Part shown: positions 1-11,766 of the stretch, one piece after another
Layout: every line of letters begins with the position of its first letter
Numbering within the stretch: the first letter of the stretch is position 1
Assembly: GCA_018343915.1 (NCBI GenBank)
Contig: JABRWF010000001.1
Location: forward strand, 1,488,001 to 1,552,000
Length of the DNA: 64,000 bases
Direction of reading: 5' to 3'
From: Agroathelia rolfsii
Taxonomy: Eukaryota; Basidiomycota; Agaricomycetes; Amylocorticiales; Amylocorticiaceae
Made by a program: the position numbers and the translations under genes
Notes under the pieces: model-generated
Databases searched by the model: none
What the model saw: only the letters and a program-made list of their open reading frames with translations
Told to the model about the DNA's origin: nothing

Positions 1-156
1 TTGTGTCATTACATCTCCACAAGCACACGCACTTGCACCCTCCCCTCGTCGTCCAAGCTGGCTCCAAGTTCATCCATACTCTCTGTGCTCGCCTCGAAAC
101 TCACAAAGTCGAGGTCTCAGTCTCCAGGACCAGCGTCGAACCCTCGCTCGTCTCCC

Positions 157-1777
157 ATGGGTCAGCAACCGTCCAAAAGGGCCAAGAAGAATAGCAAGGA
201 TAAGGACGGCGAAACACCTGCTGACGATGGCAGCCCATATGCAAGTCTATCTCGCGCAACGGGCGACGTAGAGGGCAGGAAGTCCCGTTCAGAGTCGAAT
301 GCCTCATCCTCAGGCAACGGCCATCCCGTGCCATCAGCCAATGTGGCTGATCCCAATGGCACAGCAGCGCATTCCAACTCAATTACCCAGGCAGGCACGG
401 CGTATGACGATACCACATCTGGGAAGAGCGACGCTGCAGCCTCATCAGGCTCCTCCACGACGCCCGCACCAACCACGAAAGCACCACCAGCACCACTCGA
501 CATCCCTGCGACACAAACCATCCTTAACAGCGGATCCTCAAACTCTTTTGTTCCGGGTTCTGGCAAGTTTGCTGGTCCGGGATCCGCCGCCAGCGTACCA
601 GGTGGTACCGGCGAGTCCTTAGACAAGAACGGCGCCGGCAAACTCAAGGTACTTGATATCGACGACATGATCCAACGACTCCTTGATGTCGGCTATACGG
701 GCAAAGTCAGCAAATCCCTCTGCCTCAAGACGAACGAAATCGCGGCTATATGCCAGGCAGCGCGAGAGGTGTTCCTGACGCAACCCACACTGGTTGAACT
801 CTCACCTCCCGTGAAGATTGTGGGCGATGTTCATGGCCAATATTCGGACCTTATCCGTCTTTTCGAAATGTGTGGCTTCCCACCTGCCGCAAATTATCTC
901 TTTCTTGGGGACTACGTCGATAGAGGGAAGCAGAGTCTTGAGACTATTCTCCTATTGCTCTGTTATAAGATCAAATATCCGGAGAACTTCTTCCTCCTGC
1001 GTGGAAACCACGAGTGTGCGAACGTTACCCGCGGTGAGCTCTACTTCGCTGGATTGTGTTGAATTTCCTATTGACCACCTTCTAGTATACGGCTTCTATG
1101 ACGAATGCAAGCGCCGCTGCAATATCAAGACATGGAAGTCCTTCATCGACGTATTCAATTGCTTACCCATCGCAGCTATTGTTGCGTCGAAGATCTTCTG
1201 CGTACACGGCGGGCTCTCCCCCTCGCTACATAGCATGGACGACATCAAACGAATACAACGACCCACAGATGTGCCGGATTATGGACTATTGAACGATCTC
1301 TTATGGTCGGATCCATCTGACACGGCAAATGACTGGGAAGACAATGAGCGTGGCGTTAGTTATTGCTTCGGGAAAGGTGTTATCAATGACTTTTTGGCGC
1401 GGTATGACATGGATTTGATCTGCCGTGCTCACATGGTCGTCGAGGATGGATACGAATTCTGGAATGATCGAACGCTGGTGACTGTATTTAGTGCGCCAAA
1501 TTATTGTGGAGGTTCGTGCTCATCCCTGTTTTCGCTTATGAAGCTTAATTTTAATTTTTTTTTTCTCTTTTAAAATCTATCATTAGAATTTGATAACTAC
1601 GGGGCGTGTATGAGGTCATTTTTATCTCTTCATATTGTGTAACCCCGGTTGGATACTGACATAGTGTTTCGCGGACCTAGCGTTTCCGAGGAGCTGCTCT
1701 GCGCCTTTGAACTTTTGAAACCCTTAGACGGGCCAGCGCTAAGAAAGGAGATGACCAAAGTCAAACGAAAGAGGTAG
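157..1777 (+). CDS. PPZ1: PPZ-type Ser/Thr protein phosphatase
   Basis: Catalytic subunit of a PP1-like metallophosphatase that removes phosphate from Ser/Thr. The fungal PPZ branch acts in salt/potassium homeostasis and cell integrity. Exons 157-1033, 1086-1511, 1587-1614, 1681-1777 give 475 aa. The reading frame stays open upstream, but I chose the ATG at 157 because it yields MGQQPSK, an N-myristoylation signal followed by basic residues, as in yeast Ppz1. Residues 1-160 are a low-complexity Ser/Ala/Gly/Pro tail typical of PPZ. The PP1 core follows with GDVHG (223-227), GDYVDRG (251-257) and GNHE (283-286), the metal and phosphate ligands. The splice at 1033/1086 restores VYGFYDE, and the 28-nt third exon restores EFDNYGACM. 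The C-terminus is [15 protein letters not shown] and a basic tail. Ordinary PP1 lacks the long tail, so PPZ is favoured. Confidence 0.93.
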
Positions 1778-1789
1778 GTACCTACCTCT
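1770..1789. repeat. 20-bp perfect palindrome over the PPZ1 stop codon
   Basis: AGAGGTAGGTACCTACCTCT equals its own reverse complement. It covers the last two PPZ1 codons, the TAG stop (1775-1777) and the first 12 bases of the 3' region. As RNA it could fold into a hairpin with little or no loop. Its role is unknown. Confidence 0.8.
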
Positions 1790-3281
<1,492 letters not shown>

Positions 3282-3384
3282 AATTGCACAAATAGCTTTT
3301 ATTTTCGGGAGCGGATGTCAAGGGAGCTTGGATTAGGAGTGGTAGTATAAATATAATGCGAATCCATAGCCATATCTAGTTAAA

Positions 3385-3713
3385 TCATCCTTGTCGCTAT
3401 AAGGCAAGGTCAATATAACGACAAACTAGTAAAATAGCAGTGAAATTATACGCACTTGCTTGTGCTTAGGGTTCTTCGCGCAGATGATGTATATTCTGCC
3501 CTTGCGTTTTACGACACTACATCCGTCACACATCCTCTTCACAGAGGAGCGGACCTTCATCCCTCTCGTTTGCATCTGTCCAAGGGCCGGTAGGGCATGT
3601 TTATGGCCCAGGTGTGAATGGAGGTGTAGCTGCGTGTGAGACGGCAGCGGGAGGGCAGCAAGGCGAAGGCGCGAAGCAAGAGGCCTCGTGAATGCAAGCA
3701 AAGGACGTAACAT
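3385..3713 (-). CDS. RTC6: Mitochondrial large-subunit ribosomal protein bL36m
   Basis: Structural protein of the mitochondrial 54S ribosomal subunit. Exons in transcript order: 3713-3456 and 3396-3385, 89 aa. The first ~50 residues are rich in Arg, Leu and Ser without acidic residues, fitting a mitochondrial presequence. The mature part is the classic L36 core: [20 protein letters not shown], then [13 protein letters not shown] with the zinc-binding Cys/His pattern C-x2-C-x(n)-C-x4-H. The last codons RQG-stop sit in a 12-nt terminal exon; the 59-nt intron uses GTGCGT and ends CTTATAG. Without this splice the protein would lose the universal KHKQRQG ending. The gene converges on DFR1, about 100 bp between stop codons. 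Confidence 0.92.
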
Positions 3714-4107
3714 GGCTCCTGTGGGGTTATTTTGATGAGAACTGTATTCAGCTGACGCCGTTGAAGTAGCAAAGCACCTTGCGGTCTGGAACGAAAGAGG
3801 GAATGAAGCAGCCTGGTGGTGGCTGTGTTTATTCTCAGTGTCCAAAGCAAGCAAGTCCACTTGACAGCTCTGACAACATAAGTCCTCCAACTCTTTGCGT
3901 CATTTCACCCGCCAAGTTCACCCACATTCTTTGGTTATCAACGTCATTTCGATTTTCGCTCGTGGAACCTGAACCTATTTTGATATTTAAATACAATTTC
4001 CCCAGGCCTGCATTTAGAGCCCTCGATCAAACGCTCCCTTTTCTCCGCATTCACCGCTTGCTACTAGTATCCTACTACTCTAGTAACACTTCTCGGATCT
4101 ATTCCCT
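3714..4107. promoter_or_regulatory. Divergent promoter region, bL36m / transporter copy 1
   Basis: These 394 bp separate two start codons facing away from each other, so both promoters must lie here. The stretch from about 3741 resembles the sequence upstream of the second transporter copy from about 5893 (shared GAAGTAGCAAAGCACCTTG-like block and GGTGGCTGTGT block). The tandem duplication therefore carried this promoter with it. Confidence 0.6.
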
Positions 4108-5635
4108 ATGCCCACCAGCAATGATGCCCATGGTCCATCGGTTCCCGTCGTGACAGCTACATCATTGGCTGTTTTTGCAGCCGCTCTGGCTGGTTTCGTG
4201 TTAGAAAGTGAGCTTACACAAGTAGGTCACGCTCGGATTTTTATCAGGTTTTCCCATTTTAACTGACCTCTGAATTAACAGTATGTTCAAACGAATTTAG
4301 GCTATCGACAACCTTTTTTGATATTGTATGTATGCCGCAAATATCTTTTTATTGCATCTTCATATCTACTAACCTTTTAATCAGTTATATCGTACATTCC
4401 TCCTTTGCCATTATATTCCCGATACATTTACTTTATCTCGTAATATCTTCTGGACGGTCGTGGAAATCATACGTTGATGGTCTATCCCTCGCAATCATCC
4501 AGCATACCCACGGTAGCAGTGGTATAGAAGACGATATATCTCACTTATCCTTCTCTAACCGCATCTATCGGGCCATACGAGCATCGCTACCTACCCTGAC
4601 AATGTTGACCATAGGATTGACGTTTCCTGCATTGACGTGGTTCGCCGCTATCACTATGTCCACGTAGGCTTCCTACTCATGTGTTCACTATCCTGTTGCC
4701 TCGTATTAATGTCCACTATAGAGTGAGTGATGTGACGGCCATTTGGAACACTAACGCCTTTTGGTGCTGGGTCCTCACTGTCATCATCTTCAAACAAAGA
4801 TGGGAGCCACGGCGACTTTTTGCTGTAGTCCTCGCGACAGCTGGCGTCTTTGTAGTAGTTTACGGTGGAGATTCCGATTCTCCTCCCACAGAACCGGAGC
4901 GTTCGCTGCATAACATCTCTGCGCGTCGTTTGAAACCCTCGGCGCCACTGATGGGCAATATCATGACACTTTTAGCAGCAATTATGTACGGCCTTTATCA
5001 AGTCCTGTACAAGAAATATGCAGCACTGCCGAACAACCCCGAATCTACTACCGAAGGCTCAGATTACCAGCCTATCGCAGGCACCGATGAAGAAGCTGCC
5101 CTTAACGGAATCAAGGGGGACGCTGTCTACCCCCCACCTTTTGGGCTGCACCCCAATTATCTATCGGGCGGTATTGGCGTTGTCACGATGTTTGCTCTGT
5201 GGATGATGATCCCAGTTCTGGATTACTTGGACATTGAGAAATTCCGCCTGCCTGATGATTTGTGGACTGCATTCTGTATAGGCGGGATTGTTCTCGGTGG
5301 AGTTATATTCAATGGCGGATATCTGGTATGTTAATATGTTTCGGCGCTAGATCAGATAGTTGATCTTTTTTTTTTTCATGTATCTAGATTCTTCTTGGTC
5401 TCTGGGGTCCAGTAGCGAGTTCCATAGGAAATCTTTTGACTATTGTTCTTGTCTTGGCTGCAGATATCGTGTTTGGAGATGCAGCTGAGACGGTCACAAT
5501 GTGGAGTTTGATAGGTTCAGGGTACGTCAGCCTGGGTACGCTCGTGCATTTTAATCTTACTCCGTACTTTATCCCTTCTACAGCGCAATTATGGCCGCCT
5601 TTGGTGTTCTTGTGTACGACATGTATAGACACTAA
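4108..5635 (+). CDS. DMT/EamA-family membrane transporter, tandem copy 1
   Basis: Integral membrane carrier of the drug/metabolite transporter superfamily, near the fungal THI74/YML018C and animal SLC35F groups. The substrate cannot be read from sequence. Exons 4108-4221, 4282-4325, 4385-4663, 4722-5325, 5388-5521, 5584-5635 give 408 aa. About ten hydrophobic segments alternate with short loops, starting with SLAVFAAALAGFVLESELTQ. A diagnostic stretch is DVTAIWNTNAFWCWVLTVII, followed by a basic loop and FAVVLATAGVFVVVYGG. A soluble acidic loop (about 230-300) carries YQPIAGTDEEAALNG and YPPPFGLHPNY. The protein ends GVLVYDMYRH. It is followed head-to-tail by a close paralog with the same exon lengths. 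Confidence 0.88.
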
Positions 5636-6233
5636 AATATCATTTTTATTACTTATGTCACATATGTCTATTCTGTGTGCTGAGTACTGAGTTGCTAGAC
5701 ATGAACATTCTGCAACAGTTCTTTTCAACGTCGGTATGTACCTTCTTTCAGTAAAACAATCACGCAGGAATGTTTTTCTAAACCTAATCTTCTAACTGCG
5801 GTTTAAGAGCATAATCCGATCTTTACTGTTTATCGTGATATCTTGCTCGCCAAAGCATCTTCTGCTGGGTTACCAGTGTATGATAAGGGCTGTATTGCTT
5901 GCGGCCGGTGCTGCCGAAGTAGCAGAGCACCTTGCATTGACAATTGCTATCTCAGGCTATGACAGAACAGGCCTGAGGCTGTGGGTGGCTGTGTCCTATG
6001 CGTTCACGGCAAGCAATCCTTCCTTGCACTCTTGTGCAATTGTACCAGTCCCGTATTGACCAGTCCTCTCGTTATCAGTGCAACATCAACGTATATCAGC
6101 TTTCAACCGGCAGAATCTGCATTATACCGCTGCATATATATATATGCCCGAGCCCCGCCGTCAGAGTTGCTCATCGAATGCTCTCTTTTCCCCGCATTTA
6201 CTTCTATAGTTACCCTTCCCGAATATATTCTAC
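5636..6233. other. Spacer between the two transporter copies
   Basis: No gene is supported. The right part (about 5885-6233) resembles the promoter of copy 1 (3735-4107). The first ~100 bp resemble the 3' flank of copy 2 (7770-7860). The duplication boundary therefore lies in the 5' flank of bL36m, and no bL36m coding sequence was copied. Confidence 0.6.
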
Positions 6234-7769
6234 ATGCCCACCAGGAGTAGCTCTCATGGACTAGCAGTGTCTAGTATCACACCCGGCTCGTTGGCGATTT
6301 TTGCAGCTGCTTTGACTGGTTTCGTAATGGAAAGCGAACTCACACAAGTAATGTGTTTATGGACGTTCATTGCGATTCGGCCTCCTGTGCTGACCACCAT
6401 TTCGTTTTACAGTATGTACAAACAAATTTGGGTTATAGACAACCTTTCTTCATATTGTATGCCACGCATTTTTCTCATGCTTGTGTTTTTGAATTTGATC
6501 TGAATTGACTAGCTACATCGTGCATTCCTCATTTGCTATTCTATTCCCGATACATTTATTGTATCTCGTAGTGTCTTCTGGAAAGACATGGAAATCATAT
6601 GCAGATGGTCTGTCTATTGCAATCCTCCAGCATACTCGTGGAGAACGAGATACAGAAGAAGACATATCCCGCCTGCCTGTTTCTGGCCGTATTTATTTGG
6701 CTATACGTGCATCACTTCCCATAGTTGCATTGTTGACCATTGGTGTGACGCTCCCTGGGTTATTATGGTTTGCTGCAATCACCATGTCTACGTGAGTTTT
6801 TGTTTTCTGTGTATATGGTCATTCCTACCCTATCCGGAGCTGACGAGCTGCGCAATGAAACAGTGTGAGTGACGTGACGGCCATCTGGAACACCAACGCG
6901 TTTTGGTGCTGGGTTCTTACCGTGCTCATATTCAAACTCAAATGGGAACCAAGACGGCTTTTTGCCGTTGTCCTTGCGACAGTGGGCGTCTTTGTAGTAG
7001 TTTACGGCGGAGACTCGGGCTCTCCTTCCTCAAAACAAGAGCGTTCACCAGAGAGCATATCACCCGGCCAATTGAAACCCTCCGCACCTATGATAGGCAA
7101 TCTCATGACGCTAGTGGCAGCGGTTTTCTACGGCCTTTATCAAGTCATGTACAAGAAATATGGAGCGCTACCGCATGACTCTGGGCTCACCGCCGAGGGC
7201 TTAGAATACCAGTCTCTTGCAGATACTGATGAAGAGATTGATCTTAATCGGCTCAAGAGGGACGTAGTCTATCCGCCACCATTTGGATTACATCCCAACT
7301 ATATATCGGCTGGTATTGGTATACTTACAATGCTCGGTCTGTGGATCTTGATCCCCATCCTGGATTACACGGAAATTGAGAAATTCCGTCTTCCTGATGA
7401 CCTGTGGACCGCATTTTCCATAGGAGGTATCGCTCTCGGTGGAGTCGTATTTACTGGCGGATATATGGTAAACAGTCATACGTATTCTCTGTGGTTTTAT
7501 CCATGATTTAATATTCTAATCTGTGTAGACCCTTCTTGGCCTCTGGGGCCCAGTAACGAGCTCCATCGGAAATCTTTTGACTATCGTTCTTGTCCTGATC
7601 ATTGATATCATGTTTGGGAGTGCAGCTAACACGGTCACGATATGGAGCTTGATAGGTTCAGGGTATGTTAGGCTAGGCGCGCTTGTTCACAATTTTAGTC
7701 TTACCCACTTTTCACAGCGCAATCATGACTGCCTTTGGTGTTCTTGTTTACGATATGTACAAACATTAA
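6234..7769 (+). CDS. DMT/EamA-family membrane transporter, tandem copy 2
   Basis: Second copy of the preceding transporter. Exons 6234-6347, 6413-6456, 6513-6791, 6864-7467, 7529-7662, 7718-7769 have lengths 114, 44, 279, 604, 134 and 52 nt, identical to copy 1, so this is also 408 aa. Intron positions and phases match while intron sequences and lengths differ. Protein identity is high in membrane segments (SSFAI-FPIHLLYLV-SSG, DVTAIWNTNAFWCWVLTV, KFRLPDDLWTAF) and lower in the N-terminus and the acidic loop (YQSLADTDEEIDLNRLKRD). No frameshift or premature stop is seen, so it should be functional. It may be an isoform with another expression pattern or specificity; that is inference. Confidence 0.88.
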
Positions 7770-8393
7770 ACGTTATTAAATATCATTGCTTATTTCCGTC
7801 ATGAGCGCTGATTATGAGCAATTAGAAGTGACATCTTGGTATGCGTCTTCTTTCTTATAAACATTTATATATGGTGAGATCAGCTTAACAACTTGCTTAC
7901 ATTGTTCGTGAAATCCTCAATGTTCCCTCGAGAGGTTAGGTCGCTCGAAATTTTGTGTACCCTTATTGTATCGCCGACAACAAGCGATCACCCCAATACA
8001 TGTCGTAAAGCGACTTCAAGAGTCAAACCTCAATTTTATTTTTTTCTTCCAAGATCATGAATTGAGCTTGAGTAACTCCTTGATCTTTGTCTCGGACATG
8101 TTGCGTACCATCTTACTTTTGAGTCACCAATAATGATAATAATAACAACGAAATTTTGCATGGCTTTTACGTTTCATAGATAACAAACGCTGCAGTGTGA
8201 TTTCTCCAGCAAAACAAACATCACGCCTTCAGTGTTTCAATCTCTGGTATCAAATTTTACTATGTCTTCATTCATGGAATGAAGTATAACTGATTTGTCT
8301 CCATTACTTCCCAGACCATGACAAACGAAAACCATGTCAACGATATTAGTGTGAAGAAGCCACGTCAGACTAGCCTATTAATCCAGAGACTGT
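7770..8393. other. Spacer before the F-box cluster
   Basis: AT-rich sequence with no supported gene. The left end (7770-7860) is diverged duplicate of the flank after transporter copy 1. Confidence 0.5.
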
Positions 8394-10074
8394 AAGGAGC
8401 GCAATGTAACAGACTACCGCATTAGCATCCTTCTCGCAGAAGTCCAGCAACTTCACAACTTCAGGACACTCATCAATTTCAAGCTTCCCTCCGAACTTCT
8501 TGCCTAGCCTAGTACATTTTCTCATTGGTTCCGGACGGATACGGATATGACCCAGACTACGATGATCACACGTCTCGCCCACCTCCCAGGTGGGTGAAAA
8601 GTATACCCCATGTCTGCAGGCACTGGCGCTCTATTGAGATCTCTACTCCGTCCCTCTGAGTCAAGAATTCCCAAAAAGCCTAGAAGAGACCCAAGTCTTC
8701 TTAGAGAGGGCTAAAAACCTTTCTATTGTTCTTGCCGCTGATGTTACTTCTAAATGGTGGTATTCTTCAGAATCATTTCGTCTATTATTACCACATATCC
8801 CAAGTACAGGGGAGCCTTTTATGAGGATACCACTGTCACACTTGCCGGTTGCTCTAAGTATACTCAACATAAACATGCCACATTTGACGGTCCTTGACAT
8901 GAATTTTTCGAGTTCGGGTATTAATTCCGAGAGATGTCCAAGCATCGAGCTCAGATCCACACTCTTGGAGCATGTACAAATCATCAGGCTCACTTCCTTC
9001 GGATTTCGTTGGGATCAGGTCGCACTGCGCAACCTGACGGAGCTTGAACTTTCTGGAAACTTTCCTCTGGAGAAGCGTGCGTCAGCCATGCAAATCCTCG
9101 AAGTCCTTCAACATTCTCCCAGGCTCCGGATTCTTGAACTGCGGCATATGATTCGCAATGATACATCTGGTGAGGAAATCGCGATACCTGGACTCCGCCT
9201 CTCCAAACTCGAGGTTCTTTTGTTGATGACTGATGGCACAACACTTGCCAAGACGATAGTCCATCCTTCCATCCTGCCCAAAATTAACGATATAACTCCA
9301 GATATCGCAACAAACGATGGATCGAGAATGACCAACCTCATGGTCTCCTTCGCAAAGGTTCTTCGTCGCCAGTCGTTGTGGGCTGTGGACACCTTTCGCG
9401 AGGATAGAAACAATCATGGAACGTTCAATATGATCGCTCATAGTGACTTGGTCAATGAGATTTCATTTTCCAATACATGGAAAATTGATAGGGATATCGA
9501 TACTGCCAAAGTCCCACTCCCTTGCATGACCGAGCTTAACCTTACTTGGCTTGAAAAGCTCTCTTGCGATTTCATTCAACCTCTCTCAATGCAATGGTGG
9601 GGAGGTGGCCTCGGGTATTCCTTCATATTGAGAAGTTTGTTCACGTGCAATCTCGAAAATATGAGCGGCCTTCTCTCCGCCTTGACGCCCAAATGCACCA
9701 GTCATTCATCTGGAACCTTGAATGAAGAAGACTTGGGTTCTGATCCTGGTGATGAGGGGAACCCAGAAGACGAAGGCCCTCTTCCTCACAAAAGCCACAA
9801 ATGGGCAATCTTTCTCCCCTCCTTGTCCAAGATAATGTTCATAGACGTTATATTTACTCCTTCTCAGCGTCGGTTGGAAAATGACATAACATATACGGAA
9901 GGATCCATTTATCACTTAGCACATTGCTTGAAGCAACGAATGGAATGCGGCTTTCAGTTGAACGGCAAACTGCACCTCAGACACATCACGAACAACGTGC
10001 GCAAGTGGCGTCCGCGTTTGGAGGCATATGTTGAGGAGCCGAGTTTTTCGGACAATGCTGACTACTCTGATTAA
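8394..10074 (+). pseudogene. F-box/LRR-like gene with a broken N-terminal half
   Basis: Related to the intact F-box proteins at 15106-16938 and 19565-21373. Homology starts with a coiled-coil remnant at about 8394 (KERNVTDYRISILLAEV) and the F-box core LINFKLPSELLA, which ends at an in-frame TAG (8505-8507). The linker resumes with HVCRHWRSIEISTPSL and stops at TGA 8657-8659, exactly where paralogs have Trp (PSLW). One missing base in that codon would explain it, because the next frame continues unbroken to 10074. From about 8660 the frame is open, with LRR-like strands such as LTELELSGNFPLEK and LRILELRHMI and the family C-terminus LAHCLKQRMECGF. An ATG at 8821 could start a 417-aa protein without F-box. 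Either a pseudogene or a truncated LRR-only gene. Confidence 0.75.
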
Positions 10075-10740
10075 TACGGGTCCTTGCCATCTTGGGCGAG
10101 TATTTAATGTTTTACAGATTGAATCATGAGTAGTTTCAATCTTGGTAATAGTTATGTAATCTAAGTTGCGTCTGGATGCCTAATGTTTTTTTTTTTTTTT
10201 TGCTGATCCTTTCATGTAATCTTTTGTCAATATGATTGTCGATTTCATGGATACCAATTTCTAAAATCTTATCAACTATCTAGAGCAGTCGGGTGCGCGA
10301 GTAATAGCGTATTTTCTTTTCTGAGATGGTAGCACGATTCCATTCACATGATATAGATCTACCAAGATACTGCTTTTCCGAGCGTCGTTAAAATCGACGC
10401 TGATAAAGCCAGGCCCGAAAAGCGCGGAGCACTTTTTCACAGCATAAAGATGTATCTACCAGGTAGTACCTACTTGAAGGTATAAATCAAGTACTTGGGA
10501 GTGGAAAAGTCTGGAAGAAACCACAGCCACAGTGATTACCCGAGTGAATGGCAACGAACGGTAGAGTCTGCTTGTCTGAGCTGCCTAATTAAGCTGTCAT
10601 GCAGGCACGTGATCGCGATTCATACATTCTGGACATGATCATCTGGAAGATTCCGCGAGTAAGGTCTTATAGAAGTTGTCCTTCGTCTTCCATTCACACA
10701 AAAAGTGTGAACTGACCTATCGCATTTATCTCTTGTAAAT
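10075..10740. other. Spacer / SGT1 promoter
   Basis: No gene is seen. It contains a run of about 17 T near 10185 and, close to SGT1, an AT-rich leader. The SGT1 promoter must lie here. Confidence 0.5.
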
Positions 10741-11567
10741 ATGGCGTCTTTGAGGTCTTTATAATATTTTGCTTGTACTCGTCAGGATCTCACTCTCAAT
10801 TGAACCGAAATATTTAGACACGAGTTCTACGAAACTGATGAAAGATTAACACTTTCCATATTCGACAAGGGTGCCGACGCTAGTACAGTCAAGATCGAAT
10901 TTGAGCCTCGCAAAGTAGGTCCAAGATAAACCCTTACATAATATTTTCCCACTTTTGAGCTTTGCTCTGTACGTGCTGCTAGTTTTCGTATGTGAACGGA
11001 GAGAAGGAGCTAGTGCTTCAGCCTCTCAAAGGTCAGATCATCCCAGGGGCAAGTGATTATACTGTCGGCAAAGTCAAAGTCGAAGTGAGGTTTGCCAAAG
11101 CTGCCGCAAGTAGATGGGGCGCTCTCGTCGGCGACGCTCCTGATCGTACGTATTCTTTGGCACAACAATCGACTCCAGTACTCTCCGCTGCCCTTACTCA
11201 TCTGCTTTTCTACATTTTTTCAATAGCACTCTCTTCGTTTCCTCAGCAATCTAGTCCAGCTCCCGAGTCCAGCCCGTCTGTGTCGAAGCCCAAACCACGC
11301 AAGAACTGGGAAGGCATTACCACCTCAATTTTGGCCTCGGAAAAAGAAAAGACATCAGATGAGGACCCCAATGTGGGCGGCGACGCTGCTGTGAACGGCT
11401 TCTTCCAGCAAATATTCGCCAATGCTGACGACGACACGAAGAAAGCAATGATGAAGAGCTACCAGGAAAGTGGTGGTACGACATTGAGCACGAACTGGGA
11501 CGAGGTGAAGAAGGGTAAAGTGGAGGTTAAGCCACCTGCGGGTAGTGAGTGGAAGAAGTGGAATTAA
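10741..11567 (+). CDS. SGT1: SGT1-like CS/SGS-domain co-chaperone
   Basis: Adaptor between Hsp90 and client complexes; in yeast it binds Skp1/SCF and supports kinetochore assembly. Exons 10741-10754, 10818-10914, 10983-11145, 11227-11567 give 204 aa. The first exon has only 14 nt (ATG plus MASL) and splices to RHEFYETDERLTLSIFDKG, the start of the CS (p23-like) fold. The fold runs to about residue 92 and ends ASRWGALVGDAP. A Ser/Pro linker leads to the SGS domain: NWEGITTSILASEKE, then VNGFFQQIFANADDDTKKAM, MKSYQESGGTTLSTNW and a C-terminal EWKKWN. The N-terminal TPR domain of yeast and plant SGT1 is absent and I find no TPR upstream. The last intron is 81 nt without a stop, so retaining it would keep the frame. 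Confidence 0.9.
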
Positions 11568-11766
11568 ATGACGAATTTTGGTCAAGTTTTATTCTTGTGG
11601 TATCTTGGGATCAAACAAGGCAAATATGAACGTACAAGTTCATTGAATCCAAAAAAATGTACAATACAGACAATGAAATGGTTTTCCATGAAAACTTTTT
11701 CTTATACAACAAGACTCTTATTCACCTCAGTCAATCTCCTAGCTCGTATATACGAGTTTCATCCCT

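Noticed and set aside
1..156. Longer PPZ1 N-terminus starting before 157
   Set aside because: The upstream frame has no ATG in the window, and the ATG at 157 gives the conserved Met-Gly myristoylation start.
162..668. 168-codon minus-strand frame opposite PPZ1
   Set aside because: Antisense shadow of the low-complexity PPZ1 N-terminus.
5636..5885. A copied bL36m pseudogene between the transporters
   Set aside because: Similarity ends in the 5' flank of bL36m; no L36 codons are found in either strand here.
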